Counted from the stretch's first letter, positions 29,391-38,483 are shown. The stretch is DNA of 64,000 nucleotides from Massilia brevitalea (GCF_030711405.1 NZ_JAULSI010000017.1:1-64000); one strand, 5' to 3'. Translations and numbers: made by a program. The notes: generated by a model not told the origin, from the sequence alone.

Positions 29391-30110
29391 TCATTCCAGG
29401 AAATGCACGAAGCCGGCCAGCGGCTCGCGTTCGGTGACCAGCGAGTTTTCAATCTTGCCAGGGTCGGCCCAGCCCAGCGCCATGCCGCAGACCACGGTTT
29501 CGTTGGCGGGCAATTGCAGCTGCTCGGCAATGATGCGGTGGTACTGGGTGAACGCGGCCTGCGGGCAGGTGTCGAGCCCGCGTCCGCGCGCCGCAACCAT
29601 GATGTTCTGCAAGAACATGCCATAGTCGAGCCAGGAGCCCTGCTCCATCACGCGGTCGATGGTGAAGATCAGGCCGACCGGGGCGTCGAAGAAAGCAAAG
29701 TTGCGCGCATGCTGGGCCGCCATGCCGGCCTTGTTCTCGCGCGTCAGGCCGAGCAGGCTGTACAGGTCCCAGCCGACCTTGCGCCGGCGGTCGATAAAGG
29801 GAGACACCCACTCGCGCGGGTAATAGGCGTATTCCTCGGTATGCTGGCGCGATTGTTCCGGGTCCGTGTGCACGGCCAGGATGGCGTCGGACAAGTCCTG
29901 GCGCGCCTGGCCGGTCAGCACATACACCTTCCAGGGCTGGGTATTCGTGCCGGAGGGCGCGCGCGCCGCCACTTCCAGGATCCGTTCCAGGTCCTCGCGC
30001 GCGACCGGCTTGTCGAGGAAGGCGCGGATCGAACGGCGCGAGGTGATGGCGGCATCGACGGCTTCCTGCGCCGCTTTTTTTACTTCTGCTTGCTTGGGCT
30101 GGGACATCAT
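29391..30110 (-). CDS. Nitroreductase-family protein
   Basis: FMN-dependent oxidoreductase of 239 residues. Family hallmarks are ITSRRSIRAFLDKPV near residue 22, ARAPSGTNTQPWKVYVL (about 49-65) and CGMALGWADP near the C-terminus. The AGGAGAAACC site before the ATG at 30110 fixes the start. It overlaps the stop of the upstream EamA transporter gene (ATGA), so the two are coupled. Confidence 0.9.
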   Translation of the reverse strand: MMSQPKQAEVKKAAQEAVDAAITSRRSIRAFLDKPVAREDLERILEVAARAPSGTNTQPWKVYVLTGQARQDLSDAILAVHTDPEQSRQHTEEYAYYPREWVSPFIDRRRKVGWDLYSLLGLTRENKAGMAAQHARNFAFFDAPVGLIFTIDRVMEQGSWLDYGMFLQNIMVAARGRGLDTCPQAAFTQYHRIIAEQLQLPANETVVCGMALGWADPGKIENSLVTEREPLAGFVHFLE

Positions 30111-31021
30111 GGTTTCTCCTTCTTGACGACGAATGCGACGCCGGCCACCGCCACCGCCATGCCTGCCAGCCCAAGTGGGCCGAGGGCCTCGCCGAACAGC
30201 AGCCAGGCCATGATGGCGGTGGTGGGCGGGGTCAGGTAGAGCAGGCTCGTGACTTCGGTGGCGGCGCTGCGGCTGATCAGGCGAAATAGCAGGAAGATGG
30301 CGCCGATCGACAGCGCGAATACCGACCACAGCAAGGCGCCGACGAACTGCGCGGTCCAGCTGACCGTCGACAGGGCCAGGTCGAAGTCTTCGAGCAGCAG
30401 CGCCAGCGGCAGCAGGGCCGCCACCGTGGCGCCGAACTGGATCACGGTGCCGGTGCGCAGATCGAACTGCGGACAAAACCGCTTCTGGTACATGGTGCCG
30501 GCCGTGATCGACAGCAAGGCCAGCACACAATACACGATCGGCAGGGCCGACAGATGGGCCATGTCCAGCTTGGCATATACGACCAGGGCCACGCCGGCCA
30601 GGCCCAGCGCCAGGCCCAGCCACTGGCGCGGACGCACCCGTTCGCCGATCAGCGGCGCGGCCACGGCGGTGAGGATGGGCTGCATGCCGACGATCAGGGC
30701 CGACAACCCGGCCGGCATGCCGATCTTGATCGCGCTCCAGACGCCGCCCAGGTAGCCCGCCTGCAGCAGCAGCCCGGCCACGGCCACGTGCGCGATGCGC
30801 CCCGTGGGCCAGGGCGCGCGCCAGATCAGTACGATGGGCACCAGCACCAGCAATACGCCCAGGCAGCGCAGGATCAGGAAAGTGAGCGGCGGCGCGAACG
30901 GCAAGCCGTATTTGGCGACGATGAAACCGGTGCTCCACAAGACCACGAAAAACAGCGGCAACGGCGCCAGCCAGCGCTGGGCTTGGGGCGGAGCGCCCGG
31001 ATTGGCGGTAGTCTCGTGCAT
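30107..31021 (-). CDS. EamA-family (DMT) transporter
   Basis: A ten-helix inner-membrane protein of 304 residues with two EamA repeats; LWSTGFIVAKYGLPFAPP (about residues 30-47) and the second-repeat segment SLLYLTPPTTAIMAWLLFGE are typical. Start assigned to the ATG at 31021; the frame stays open further upstream but that sequence has no membrane character. Substrate unknown. Confidence 0.88.
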   Translation of the reverse strand: MHETTANPGAPPQAQRWLAPLPLFFVVLWSTGFIVAKYGLPFAPPLTFLILRCLGVLLVLVPIVLIWRAPWPTGRIAHVAVAGLLLQAGYLGGVWSAIKIGMPAGLSALIVGMQPILTAVAAPLIGERVRPRQWLGLALGLAGVALVVYAKLDMAHLSALPIVYCVLALLSITAGTMYQKRFCPQFDLRTGTVIQFGATVAALLPLALLLEDFDLALSTVSWTAQFVGALLWSVFALSIGAIFLLFRLISRSAATEVTSLLYLTPPTTAIMAWLLFGEALGPLGLAGMAVAVAGVAFVVKKEKP

Positions 31022-31370
31022 GGGAAGCGCCGCAAATGGCTGGATGGCATGAATGGCAAGTCTAGCATGAGTGCCTGTGCATGTTTGCATGACGGCAAAA
31101 ATGCAGCACGCATGGAAAGGGATGGCAGAGCCATACCTTTTCTTGTTGAGAAGTATTTCATTCGATGCAAGGACACAACAAACCCGACCATGATGGTGCG
31201 TCGCACCAAAAACGCTTGACCTGATCGCCAAAGTGAGGAAAACTTCGCTCTGTTGCGGTGCACAATCATTCAGATGCACCGGCCAGCTTTCTGCGTCACC
31301 GGTCCAGTAGCATTCCTAGCAGCATTCTTAAGCAGCATTCAATCCTATAACGTCTTGTTTGGAGAACCCC
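31022..31370. other. Gap upstream of the phasin gene
   Basis: No gene is seen here. It carries the divergent promoters of the EamA transporter and the phasin. TTGACC at 31216-31221 is a possible -35 for the phasin; the matching -10 (about 31239) is weak. Confidence 0.4.
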
Positions 31371-31955
31371 ATGTTTGCAATCCCAGAGCAGTTCTCGAAT
31401 GCCACCAAAGCAAACCTCGAATCGCAATTCGCCCTGCTGTCGTCGCTGACTTCGAAAACCTTCGAAAGCATGGAGAAGCTGGTTGAACTGAACATCAACA
31501 CGGCACGCGCCACCCTGTCGGACAGCTCGAGCGCCGCCCGCCAGCTGCTGTCGGCCAAGGACCCGCAGGAATTCTTCCAGCTGTCCGCCGCCCAGGCCCA
31601 GCCGAGCGCCGAAAAGGCCCTGACCTACAGCCGCCAGCTGGCCTCGATCGCCAGCGGCACCGGCGCCGAGTTCTCGAAAGCCGCCGAAGGCCAGATCGTC
31701 GAAGCCAACCGCAAGGTCATCGCCCTGGTCGACGAAGTGAGCAAGAACGCCCCTGCCGGTTCGGAAACCTTCGTCGCCGCCGTCAAGACCGCGATCAGCA
31801 ACGCCAACGCCGGCTACGAGCAGTTCAGCAAGACCACCAAGCAAGCCGTGGAAGCGATCGAAAGCAACATGAACGCCGCCATCTCGCAGTACTCGAACGT
31901 GGCCGCCAAGGCGCCAGCCGCCGCTGCCAACACCGCAGCCGCTGCCGCAGCGTAA
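31371..31955 (+). CDS. phaP: Phasin (polyhydroxyalkanoate granule protein)
   Basis: Coats intracellular PHA granules and controls their size. The 194-residue helical protein opens with MFAIPEQFSNATKANLESQ and ends in an Ala-rich tail, both typical of betaproteobacterial phasins. TGGAGAACCCC precedes the ATG at 31371. It is flanked by a strong terminator and appears monocistronic. No PHA synthase is in the window. Confidence 0.93.
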   Translation: MFAIPEQFSNATKANLESQFALLSSLTSKTFESMEKLVELNINTARATLSDSSSAARQLLSAKDPQEFFQLSAAQAQPSAEKALTYSRQLASIASGTGAEFSKAAEGQIVEANRKVIALVDEVSKNAPAGSETFVAAVKTAISNANAGYEQFSKTTKQAVEAIESNMNAAISQYSNVAAKAPAAAANTAAAAAA

Positions 31956-31976
31956 GCATCAGGCCGCAGTAAAAAG

Positions 31977-32015
31977 CGGGGCCGGTTCGACGATGTCGAC
32001 CGGCCCCGTTCTTGT
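31977..32015 (+). terminator. Terminator after the phasin gene
   Basis: A long GC-rich hairpin (CGGGGCCGGT paired with ACCGGCCCCG, extended inward by CGAC/GTCG) followed by TTCTTGTTT, 21 bp after the stop codon. Confidence 0.75.
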
Positions 32016-32061
32016 TTACCGTCGATCTACCGTACCGTGGCCAAGGTTGTTGGCGTGTCCC

Positions 32062-32251
32062 GTACGGTGGGCACCTGTGCCCACGCGAATGCGTGCCCCT
32101 CGTTGGCGTCGAAACGCGGCGTTAACGCATGCGACCCAAAACCAGCGTTCGCGGCATGCCCCGGGACGCATTTGCGACACGCAGCCTTTCGGGTTTGAAC
32201 GCAGCCAACACGACGCCACATTCCGCGTGGGCACAGCGTGCCCACCGTACG
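32062..32251. repeat. Facing pair of dispersed palindromic repeats
   Basis: Left module 32062-32086 (GTACGGTGGGCAC ... GTGCCCACGCG) and right module 32223-32251 (CCGCGTGGGCAC ... GTGCCCACCGTACGG). Both outer ends read TACGG instead of TAGGG: a compensatory change on both arms, which suggests selection for, or copying of, the paired structure. No gene is seen in 32016-32348. Confidence 0.85.
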
Positions 32252-32257
32252 GTCCAA

Positions 32258-32314
32258 GCCGCAGGCCATCATCATCGGCCGCAGTGCATCATCACCAGCC
32301 GCAGGCCATATCCC
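32258..32314. repeat. 20-bp tandem repeat, about 2.8 copies
   Basis: Units starting GCCGCAGGCCATCATCATCG (32258), GCCGCAGTGCATCATCACCA (32278) and a partial unit GCCGCAGGCCATATCC (32298) lie head to tail just beyond the liv operon's last gene. No coding role is visible. Confidence 0.75.
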
Positions 32315-32348
32315 CCCGCACCCCATGTCCATCAGCCGCGGGTCGAAA

Positions 32349-33071
32349 TTATTCGCCCAGATACGCCGCCTGCACGCGCGGGTCGTGCAGCATGTCCTGC
32401 GCATTCCCCGTCATCGTGATCGATCCCGACTCCATCACATACCCCCGGTGCGCCGCCTGCAGCGCCAGCTTGGCGTTCTGCTCGACCAGCAACATCGTGA
32501 TCCCCTGCCGAGACACGTCGCGGATCACCTCGAAGATCTTCTCGACCATGATCGGCGCCAGCCCCATCGAGGGCTCGTCCAGCAGCAGCAGGGTCGGGTG
32601 GCACATCAGCGCGCGCGCCATGGCCAGCATCTGCTGCTCGCCGCCCGACAAGGTCCCGGCCAGCTGTGCCGAGCGCTCCTTCAGGCGCGGAAACACCGTG
32701 TACCACTTCTCGATATCCGCCTCGATCCCCGCCTTGTCGTTGCGCGTATACGCGCCCATCAGCAAGTTCTCGTGGATCGTCATGCGCGTGAACACGCCGC
32801 GCCCTTCCGGTACCATGGCCAGCTTGCGCTGCACCAGGCGGAAGGACTGGCTGCCGCTCAATGGCTCACCGAGGTAGGAAATCCGACCCTCGACCTTGGC
32901 CGTCGGCAGCGTGCCGGTGATGGCTTTGAGGGTCGTGGTCTTGCCGGCGCCGTTCGCGCCAATCAGGGTCACCAGTTCGCCCTTGCCTACTTCCAGGTCG
33001 ACGCCCTTGACCGCCTTGATGCCGCCATAGGCCACCTGCAGGCCCTCGATTTTCAGGATGCTGCCGCTCAT
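32349..33071 (-). CDS. livF: Branched-chain amino acid ABC transporter ATP-binding protein LivF
   Basis: ATPase of the HAAT-type importer for Leu/Ile/Val or related substrates, 240 residues. Walker A GANGAGKTTTLKAITG (about residues 38-53), signature LSGGEQQMLAMARAL and Walker B LLLLDEPSMGLAP are intact. It ends RVQAAYLGE, the usual LivF tail. Its start overlaps the livG stop by one base (TGATG). Last gene of the operon. Confidence 0.95.
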   Translation of the reverse strand: MSGSILKIEGLQVAYGGIKAVKGVDLEVGKGELVTLIGANGAGKTTTLKAITGTLPTAKVEGRISYLGEPLSGSQSFRLVQRKLAMVPEGRGVFTRMTIHENLLMGAYTRNDKAGIEADIEKWYTVFPRLKERSAQLAGTLSGGEQQMLAMARALMCHPTLLLLDEPSMGLAPIMVEKIFEVIRDVSRQGITMLLVEQNAKLALQAAHRGYVMESGSITMTGNAQDMLHDPRVQAAYLGE

Positions 33072-33838
33072 CAGTGCGCCCCTCCCAGGTAGGCCGCGAT
33101 CACCGCCGGATTCTTCTGGATCTCGGCCGGCAAGCCTTCGGCGATGCGCTTGCCATACTCGAGCACGGTAATCCGGTCGCACAGGCCCATCATCAGTTTC
33201 ACGTCGTGCTCGATCAGGAGCACGGTCTTGCCTTCGTTCTTGATCTTCACCAGCAGCTCGCGCAGGGCCAGCTTTTCGGTGGCGTTCATGCCGGCCGCCG
33301 GTTCGTCCAGCGCGAGCAGTTGCGGATCGGTGGCCAGGGCGCGCGCGATTTCCAGGCGGCGCTGGTCCCCGTACGACAGGAACCTCGCCGTGCGATGCGC
33401 AAAGCGGCCGATGCCGACGAAATCGAGCAGTTCCTGGGCCCGGGCCCGGATCGCCGCTTCTTCCGCGCGCGCCGCCTTGTGGCGGAAGATGGCGCCGAAC
33501 ACGCCCTGTTTTGTCCGCACGTGGCGCCCCACCATTACGTTTTCCAGCGCGCTCATTTCGCCGAACAGGCGGATGTTCTGGAAGGTGCGCGCGATCCCCG
33601 CCCTGGCCACCGCATGCGGCGCCGATGGCGAGTAGGGCTTGCCGCCCAGCTCGAAGGTGCCGCTGTCCGGCTGGTACAGCCCGGTGATGACGTTGAAGAA
33701 GGTGGTCTTGCCGGCGCCGTTCGGGCCGATCAGGCCGACGATCTGGCCGCGTTCGATGCGGATCGCCACGTCGGTCAACGCCTGCAGGCCGCCGAAGCGC
33801 TTGTTCACGCCGGAGATATTCAGCAGGATCTCGCTCAT
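33071..33838 (-). CDS. livG: Branched-chain amino acid ABC transporter ATP-binding protein LivG
   Basis: Second ATPase of the importer, 255 residues. Walker A GPNGAGKTTFFNVITG (about residues 39-54), signature LSYGDQRRLEIARAL and Walker B LLALDEPAAGMN fit LivG, including the family's long insertion between Walker A and signature. It overlaps the livM stop by four bases (ATGA). Confidence 0.95.
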   Translation of the reverse strand: MSEILLNISGVNKRFGGLQALTDVAIRIERGQIVGLIGPNGAGKTTFFNVITGLYQPDSGTFELGGKPYSPSAPHAVARAGIARTFQNIRLFGEMSALENVMVGRHVRTKQGVFGAIFRHKAARAEEAAIRARAQELLDFVGIGRFAHRTARFLSYGDQRRLEIARALATDPQLLALDEPAAGMNATEKLALRELLVKIKNEGKTVLLIEHDVKLMMGLCDRITVLEYGKRIAEGLPAEIQKNPAVIAAYLGGAH

Positions 33839-35046
33839 GCCTTGGCCTCTTGTTCTTCGTCGCGCGCCAGGGCAGCGTTCGGGCGTTCTTCCTTGTTCGG
33901 CGAGGGCCACAGGCCGGCCGGGCGGACCAGCATGATCAGCACCAGGGCCAGGCCGTACAACGCCTGGCGCAATACCTCGGCCTCGACCAGCTTTTCGCCG
34001 AACAGGGCAATCTGCGCCGGTTCCACCACGTGGCGCAGGATTTCCGGCAAGGCCGCCAGCAGCACGCCGCCCAGCACCACGCCCGGGATGTGGCCGATAC
34101 CGCCCAGCACCACCATCGCCAGCACGGCGATCGACTCGGTCAGCGAGAACGATTCCGGCGACACAAAGCCCTGGAAGGCGGCGAACATGGCGCCGGCCAC
34201 GCCGCCGAACGAGGCGCCCATCGAGAACGCCAGCAACTTCACGTTGCGGGTATTGATGCCCATTGCCTTGGCCGCGATCTCGTCTTCGCGGATCGCCACC
34301 CAGGCCCGCCCCAGGCGCGAATGCTGCAGGCGGCTGGTGATGAAGATGGTGGCGATGCACAAGCCGAGGAACAGGAAATAGTAGGCGTTCACCGAAGGCA
34401 TGCCGTAACCGCCGATGAACACCGTCGATTGCGAACCGGCCTCCCCCGCCAGCGACACGCCGAAGATACGGATCGGATCGACCATGTTGATGCCCTGCGG
34501 GCCGTTGGTGAAATTGATCGGGTCGATCAGGTTATTCATGAAGATACGGATGATCTCGCCGAAGCCGAGCGTCACGATGGCGAGATAGTCGCCGCGCAAT
34601 TTCAGCGTCGGCGCGCCGAGCAGTGCGCCGAAGAAAGCCGCCACCAGGGCCGCCAGCGGCACGATCGCCCACACCGACAAATGGATGCCGTTCTGCCGGA
34701 TCTCTTCGCCGAACAGTGTCACCAGCCATTCGCCCAGTACCGGGTAGTTATAGACCAGCGATTCGAGCAGGGCCGCGAACTGCGGCGAGGCGAACAGCCC
34801 GGTGAGATAGGCGCCGACGGCAAAGAAGGCGATGTAGCCGAGGTCGAGCAGGCCGGCAAAGCCGACCACGATGTTCAGGCCCAGGGCCAGCATGATGTAG
34901 AGCAGCGCCAGGTCGATGATGCGGACCCAGGAATTGCCGTACTGCGAGGCAAAGAAGGGGAAGGCGATCATCAGGGCCAGCAGTAGGGCCATGTTGATGC
35001 GCGCCTTGTGCGGCTGGTGCTGGAGGTCGAACGTGATCAGGGACAT
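33835..35046 (-). CDS. livM: Branched-chain amino acid ABC transporter permease LivM
   Basis: Permease of 403 residues with about nine membrane segments. The coupling region VAIREDEIAAKAMGINTRNV (about residues 242-261) and GIGHIPGVVLGG are typical. A soluble tail of about 30 residues follows. Start placed at 35046, after livH, with GGAGCCG upstream. Confidence 0.94.
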   Translation of the reverse strand: MSLITFDLQHQPHKARINMALLLALMIAFPFFASQYGNSWVRIIDLALLYIMLALGLNIVVGFAGLLDLGYIAFFAVGAYLTGLFASPQFAALLESLVYNYPVLGEWLVTLFGEEIRQNGIHLSVWAIVPLAALVAAFFGALLGAPTLKLRGDYLAIVTLGFGEIIRIFMNNLIDPINFTNGPQGINMVDPIRIFGVSLAGEAGSQSTVFIGGYGMPSVNAYYFLFLGLCIATIFITSRLQHSRLGRAWVAIREDEIAAKAMGINTRNVKLLAFSMGASFGGVAGAMFAAFQGFVSPESFSLTESIAVLAMVVLGGIGHIPGVVLGGVLLAALPEILRHVVEPAQIALFGEKLVEAEVLRQALYGLALVLIMLVRPAGLWPSPNKEERPNAALARDEEQEAKA

Positions 35047-35056
35047 GGTCGGCTCC

Positions 35057-35992
35057 TTAAGCGCGGTCGGCAACGCGCTCGCCCATGATCCCGGACGGAC
35101 GCACGGTGAGCACCAGGATCAGCACCACGAAGGCGAAGATGTCCTGGTAATGGCTGCCCAGCAAGCCGCCGGTGAGGTCGCCGATGTAGCCGGCGCCCAG
35201 CGCTTCGATGATGCCGAGCAGCAGGCCGCCGATCATGGCGCCGTAGATGTTGCCGATGCCGCCCAGCACGGCGGCGCAGAAGGCCTTCAGGCCCGGCAGC
35301 ACGCCCATGGTGAAGGAAATCGTGGCGTAGTTCGCGCCCCACATCACGCCGGCCACGGCGGCCAGTGCCGCGCCGATGGCGAAGGTGGCGACGATCACGC
35401 GGTTCGAGTCCACGCCCATCAGCCCGGCCACGCGCGGGTTTTCCGCCACGGCGCGCATTGCACGCCCCATCTTGGTGCGCTCGATCAGCAGCACGAGTGC
35501 AAACATGGCAATGGCCGCCAGCGCCAGCAGCAGCACCTGGGTCTGCGAAATCATGGCGCCGCCGATCATGATCGGTTCCGACGGCAGCACTTGCGGGAAA
35601 GGCAGCGGGTTGCGGCCCCAGAACGGCATGGCCATCACGAAGGTCTGGAGCAGGATCGAGACGCCGATGGCGGTGATCAGCGGCGCCAGGCGCGGTGCAT
35701 TGCGCAGGCGGCGGTAAGCTACGCGCTCGATCAGCACGTTGACCAGGATCGCCACCGGGATCGCGCCGAGGATGGCGATGGCCAGCTGCAAGTAGCCGGG
35801 CAAGCCAGGGAAATAACTTTCCAGGGCATGCAGGATCGACAGGCCGACCATGGCGCCGATCATCAACACGTCGCCGTGGGCGAAGTTAATCAGGTTCAGT
35901 ACCCCGTAGACCATCGTGTACCCGAGCGCGACCAGTGCGTACATGCTGCCTAGCACCAGTCCGTTGAGTATCTGCTGGACAAAAGTCTCCAT
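35057..35992 (-). CDS. livH: Branched-chain amino acid ABC transporter permease LivH
   Basis: First gene of the operon, 311 residues, about eight membrane segments. It opens with the family pattern QQILNGLVLGSMYALVALGY and has RAVAENPRVAGLMGVDSNRV as the coupling loop. No periplasmic binding protein gene (livK/livJ) is adjacent; it is presumably elsewhere. A hairpin terminator sits only 28 bp upstream of the ATG, inside the presumed leader. Confidence 0.95.
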   Translation of the reverse strand: METFVQQILNGLVLGSMYALVALGYTMVYGVLNLINFAHGDVLMIGAMVGLSILHALESYFPGLPGYLQLAIAILGAIPVAILVNVLIERVAYRRLRNAPRLAPLITAIGVSILLQTFVMAMPFWGRNPLPFPQVLPSEPIMIGGAMISQTQVLLLALAAIAMFALVLLIERTKMGRAMRAVAENPRVAGLMGVDSNRVIVATFAIGAALAAVAGVMWGANYATISFTMGVLPGLKAFCAAVLGGIGNIYGAMIGGLLLGIIEALGAGYIGDLTGGLLGSHYQDIFAFVVLILVLTVRPSGIMGERVADRA

Positions 35993-36019
35993 CGTTTCGC
36001 TGTCTCTTTCTTGGATAAC

Positions 36020-36050
36020 AAAAACGGCACTTCGGAATCCCGAAGTGCCG
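36020..36050 (-). terminator. Leader terminator (putative attenuator) before livH
   Basis: On the minus strand an 11-bp perfect stem (CGGCACTTCGG/CCGAAGTGCCG, short loop) is followed by TTTTTG at 36024-36020. It ends 28 bp before the livH ATG, leaving no room for a promoter between, so it must lie within the liv transcript. A second hairpin (arms 36074-36083 and 36092-36103) precedes it. I see no leucine-rich leader peptide and no obvious antiterminator. Confidence 0.65.
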
Positions 36051-36145
36051 CTCCATGGCTTGACGTCGTTTCACTGGCAAAGACACTGCAATCTTTATGC
36101 CAGCAGGGTCAAACAGTTGCCACGACAAAAATTCCGAGCGTCGCC

Positions 36146-36175
36146 ATCATAGCCAGCTTTTTGAAAAACCAACAA
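36146..36175 (-). promoter_or_regulatory. Candidate liv operon promoter
   Basis: On the minus strand TTGTTG (36170-36175) and TATGAT (36146-36151) are spaced 18 bp, predicting a transcript start near 36139 and a leader of about 147 nt ahead of livH. Confidence 0.55.
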
Positions 36176-36214
36176 CGGAAAATTGTCGTGCTGCGTTTGT
36201 TATCGAAAGAAAGC

Positions 36215-37162
36215 TTATGCCACCTCGGCGCGCACGCCGTCCAGGCCCTTCGGCAGCGGGAAGGTGACGTTCTCTTCCACGCCTTCCAGCGCGCGCACGC
36301 TGGCCGCGCCCAGCGCCTTCAGGCGGTCGATGACGGCCTGCACCAGCACCTCGGGCGCCGAGGCGCCGGCCGTGACGCCGATGCGCTTCTTGCCTTCGAT
36401 CCAGGATGGCTCGATCTTGGTGGCGTCGTCGACCATGTAGGCCGGCGTGCCCATCTTCTCGGCCACTTCGCGCAGGCGGTTCGAGTTCGAGCTGTTCGGG
36501 CTGCCGACCACGACCACCACTTCTACCTGCGGCGCCATGAACTTCACCGCTTCCTGGCGGTTGGTGGTGGCGTAGCAGATGTCGCCCTTCTTCGGCTCGA
36601 TGATGTTCGGGAAGCGGCGCTTCAGGGCGGCGATGATTTCCAGGGTGTCGTCGACCGACAGCGTGGTTTGCGACACGTACGCCAGCGACTCGGGATTGGC
36701 CACCTGCAGCTTGTCCACGTCCTCGACGGTCTCGACCAGGTGCATGCCCTCTTCCGCCTGGCCCATGGTGCCTTCGACTTCCGGATGGCCGTCGTGGCCG
36801 ATCATGATGATCTCGGCGCCCTGCTTGCGCATTTTCGACACTTCCACGTGCACCTTGGTCACCAGTGGGCAGGTGGCATCGAAAATCTTCAGGCCGCGCA
36901 CCTCGGCTTCGGCGCGCACGGCTTTCGACACGCCATGGGCCGAGAACACCAGGGTGTTGCCGGCCGGGACGTCATCGAGCTCCTCGATGAAGATCGCGCC
37001 CTTGTTGCGCAAATCGGCCACCACATAGGCGTTGTGGACGATTTCGTGGCGCACATAGATGGGCGCGCCGAACTGCGCCAGGGCGCGTTCGACGATCTCG
37101 ATGGCACGGTCGACGCCGGCGCAAAAGCCGCGCGGCTGGGCAAGCAGAATCTCGTTTTCCAT
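36215..37162 (-). CDS. ispH: 4-hydroxy-3-methylbut-2-enyl diphosphate reductase
   Basis: Last step of the MEP isoprenoid pathway, making IPP and DMAPP with a [4Fe-4S] cluster. The 315-residue product has the cluster cysteines in [14 protein letters not shown] (about residues 6-19), [12 protein letters not shown] and [10 protein letters not shown]. Catalytic Glu/Thr are in the conserved [10 protein letters not shown] region. It is paired with slpA, 10 bp upstream, as in many proteobacteria. Confidence 0.96.
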   Translation of the reverse strand: MENEILLAQPRGFCAGVDRAIEIVERALAQFGAPIYVRHEIVHNAYVVADLRNKGAIFIEELDDVPAGNTLVFSAHGVSKAVRAEAEVRGLKIFDATCPLVTKVHVEVSKMRKQGAEIIMIGHDGHPEVEGTMGQAEEGMHLVETVEDVDKLQVANPESLAYVSQTTLSVDDTLEIIAALKRRFPNIIEPKKGDICYATTNRQEAVKFMAPQVEVVVVVGSPNSSNSNRLREVAEKMGTPAYMVDDATKIEPSWIEGKKRIGVTAGASAPEVLVQAVIDRLKALGAASVRALEGVEENVTFPLPKGLDGVRAEVA

Positions 37163-37172
37163 AACTTTCCTT

Positions 37173-37628
37173 TTACAGGACCGACAGCAGTTTCACTTCG
37201 AATTGCAGGGACTGGCCAGCCAGCGGGTGGTTGAAGTCGAACAGCGCGGCATCCTCGCCCATCTCGCGCAGCATGCCGGCAAAGCGGCCGCCGCCGGGCG
37301 CGGCGAAGTCGACCAGGTCGCCCGCCTTGTAGTCGGCGTCGGGCACCGAGTTTTCGTCTAGCGTGGCTTTCGAGACCCACTGGATCAGTTCCGGGTTGCG
37401 CTCGCCGAACCCATCCGCGGCGCTGAGGGTGAAGGTCTTGTGCTCGCCTTCCGCCATGCCGAGCAGGCGTTCTTCGAGGAAGGGCGCCAGCTGGTTCTGG
37501 CCCAGCATCAGGGTCGCGGGATTGGTGCCGAAGGTGGTGACGATGTCGGTGCCATCGGCGCTGGAAAGACGGTAGTGCAGGGTCAGGTAAGCCGATTCGG
37601 TAACGACGGCCGGGGAAGCGTTGGACAT
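37173..37628 (-). CDS. slpA: FKBP-type peptidyl-prolyl isomerase, SlpA-like
   Basis: Cytoplasmic prolyl isomerase/chaperone of 151 residues. The FKBP core ([20 protein letters not shown], about residues 17-36) is interrupted by an insert-in-flap domain, as in SlyD/SlpA, and ends [19 protein letters not shown]. It lacks SlyD's His-rich tail. Start chosen at 37628 because upstream in-frame residues are not FKBP-like. Likely cotranscribed with ispH. Confidence 0.92.
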   Translation of the reverse strand: MSNASPAVVTESAYLTLHYRLSSADGTDIVTTFGTNPATLMLGQNQLAPFLEERLLGMAEGEHKTFTLSAADGFGERNPELIQWVSKATLDENSVPDADYKAGDLVDFAAPGGGRFAGMLREMGEDAALFDFNHPLAGQSLQFEVKLLSVL

Positions 37629-37887
37629 GTTCTTGGAAGTGACGGACACGATGACGGACAAGGCGCTATTGTAAGGCACTGCCGCCCTTCCCGCCGCCGG
37701 GCGCTGCTTTTTTCGGCAGCAAGACCGGTGCATGACGTCGTTTTGATCCTGCGTGCCGCTCCTGCGCATCGACATGATGACGCACAAACATTCAAATTTT
37801 CATGCGCTCGAATAGGGATGCCAAGGTGCTGTCGCTGCTATCGTCGAATCCATTTCTAAGAGGCAATTTTATTATGGAGGAAGCGTC

Positions 37888-38376
37888 ATGGCATCGAATG
37901 AATCGGATCTGGTATATGCGGGATTTTGGCAGCGCTTTGGCGCCTTGTTTCTGGACAGTTTACTCATTTACATTTTGTTGTTCGTGATCCTGTTGATTTT
38001 CTTCGACATTGGCGACATCGCCAATCCGGAAGCCAGCCCCGGCCTTGCCGGCGTGCTGGTCCTGTATGCGCTTCCGCCGGCGTTGATCATGACGTTCTGG
38101 ATCAAGAAATCGGCGACACCGGGCAAGATGGCCATTGCTGCCGTCATCGTCGACGCAAGAACAGGCGGCAAGCCCACCACGAAACAATTTCTCATCCGTT
38201 ATCTCGGTTATGGACTATCCACGCTGCCCTGTTTTCTTGGCTACCTCTGGATTGTGTTCGACGCCCGTAAGCAAAGCTGGCACGACAAACTTGCCGATAC
38301 CGTAGTGGTAAGGCGCAAGGCCGGCATGTCGGAACAAGTCCGTTTCGACAAGCCGCTGAATGAACCAGCCAGCTGA
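37888..38376 (+). CDS. RDD-family membrane protein
   Basis: A 162-residue membrane protein with the RDD pattern: AGFWQRFGALFLDSLLI (Arg and Asp of the first helix), a middle helix pair, then SATPGKMAIAAVIVDARTG and WHDKLADTVVV. Function of the family is unclear; some members are proposed sodium/proton antiporters. GAGGAAGCGTC precedes the ATG. A second RDD gene follows 107 bp downstream. Confidence 0.88.
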   Translation: MASNESDLVYAGFWQRFGALFLDSLLIYILLFVILLIFFDIGDIANPEASPGLAGVLVLYALPPALIMTFWIKKSATPGKMAIAAVIVDARTGGKPTTKQFLIRYLGYGLSTLPCFLGYLWIVFDARKQSWHDKLADTVVVRRKAGMSEQVRFDKPLNEPAS

Positions 38377-38483
38377 GGGCGCAGCGACATCGGCAGGGCG
38401 CTATGCGTTGTATTGCGTCTTGCCGATCATGATGCTACCGTTGCTCCGCACGGCCACCCGGCCGCTTTCCATGGAGCCAGCTG

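Noticed and set aside
38401-38472. Minus-strand frame of 23 codons (MESGRVAVRSNGSIMIGK...) between the two RDD genes
   Set aside because: The residue mix looks protein-like, but it is tiny, has no clear ribosome binding site and no recognisable family. It could be the remnant of a gene end.
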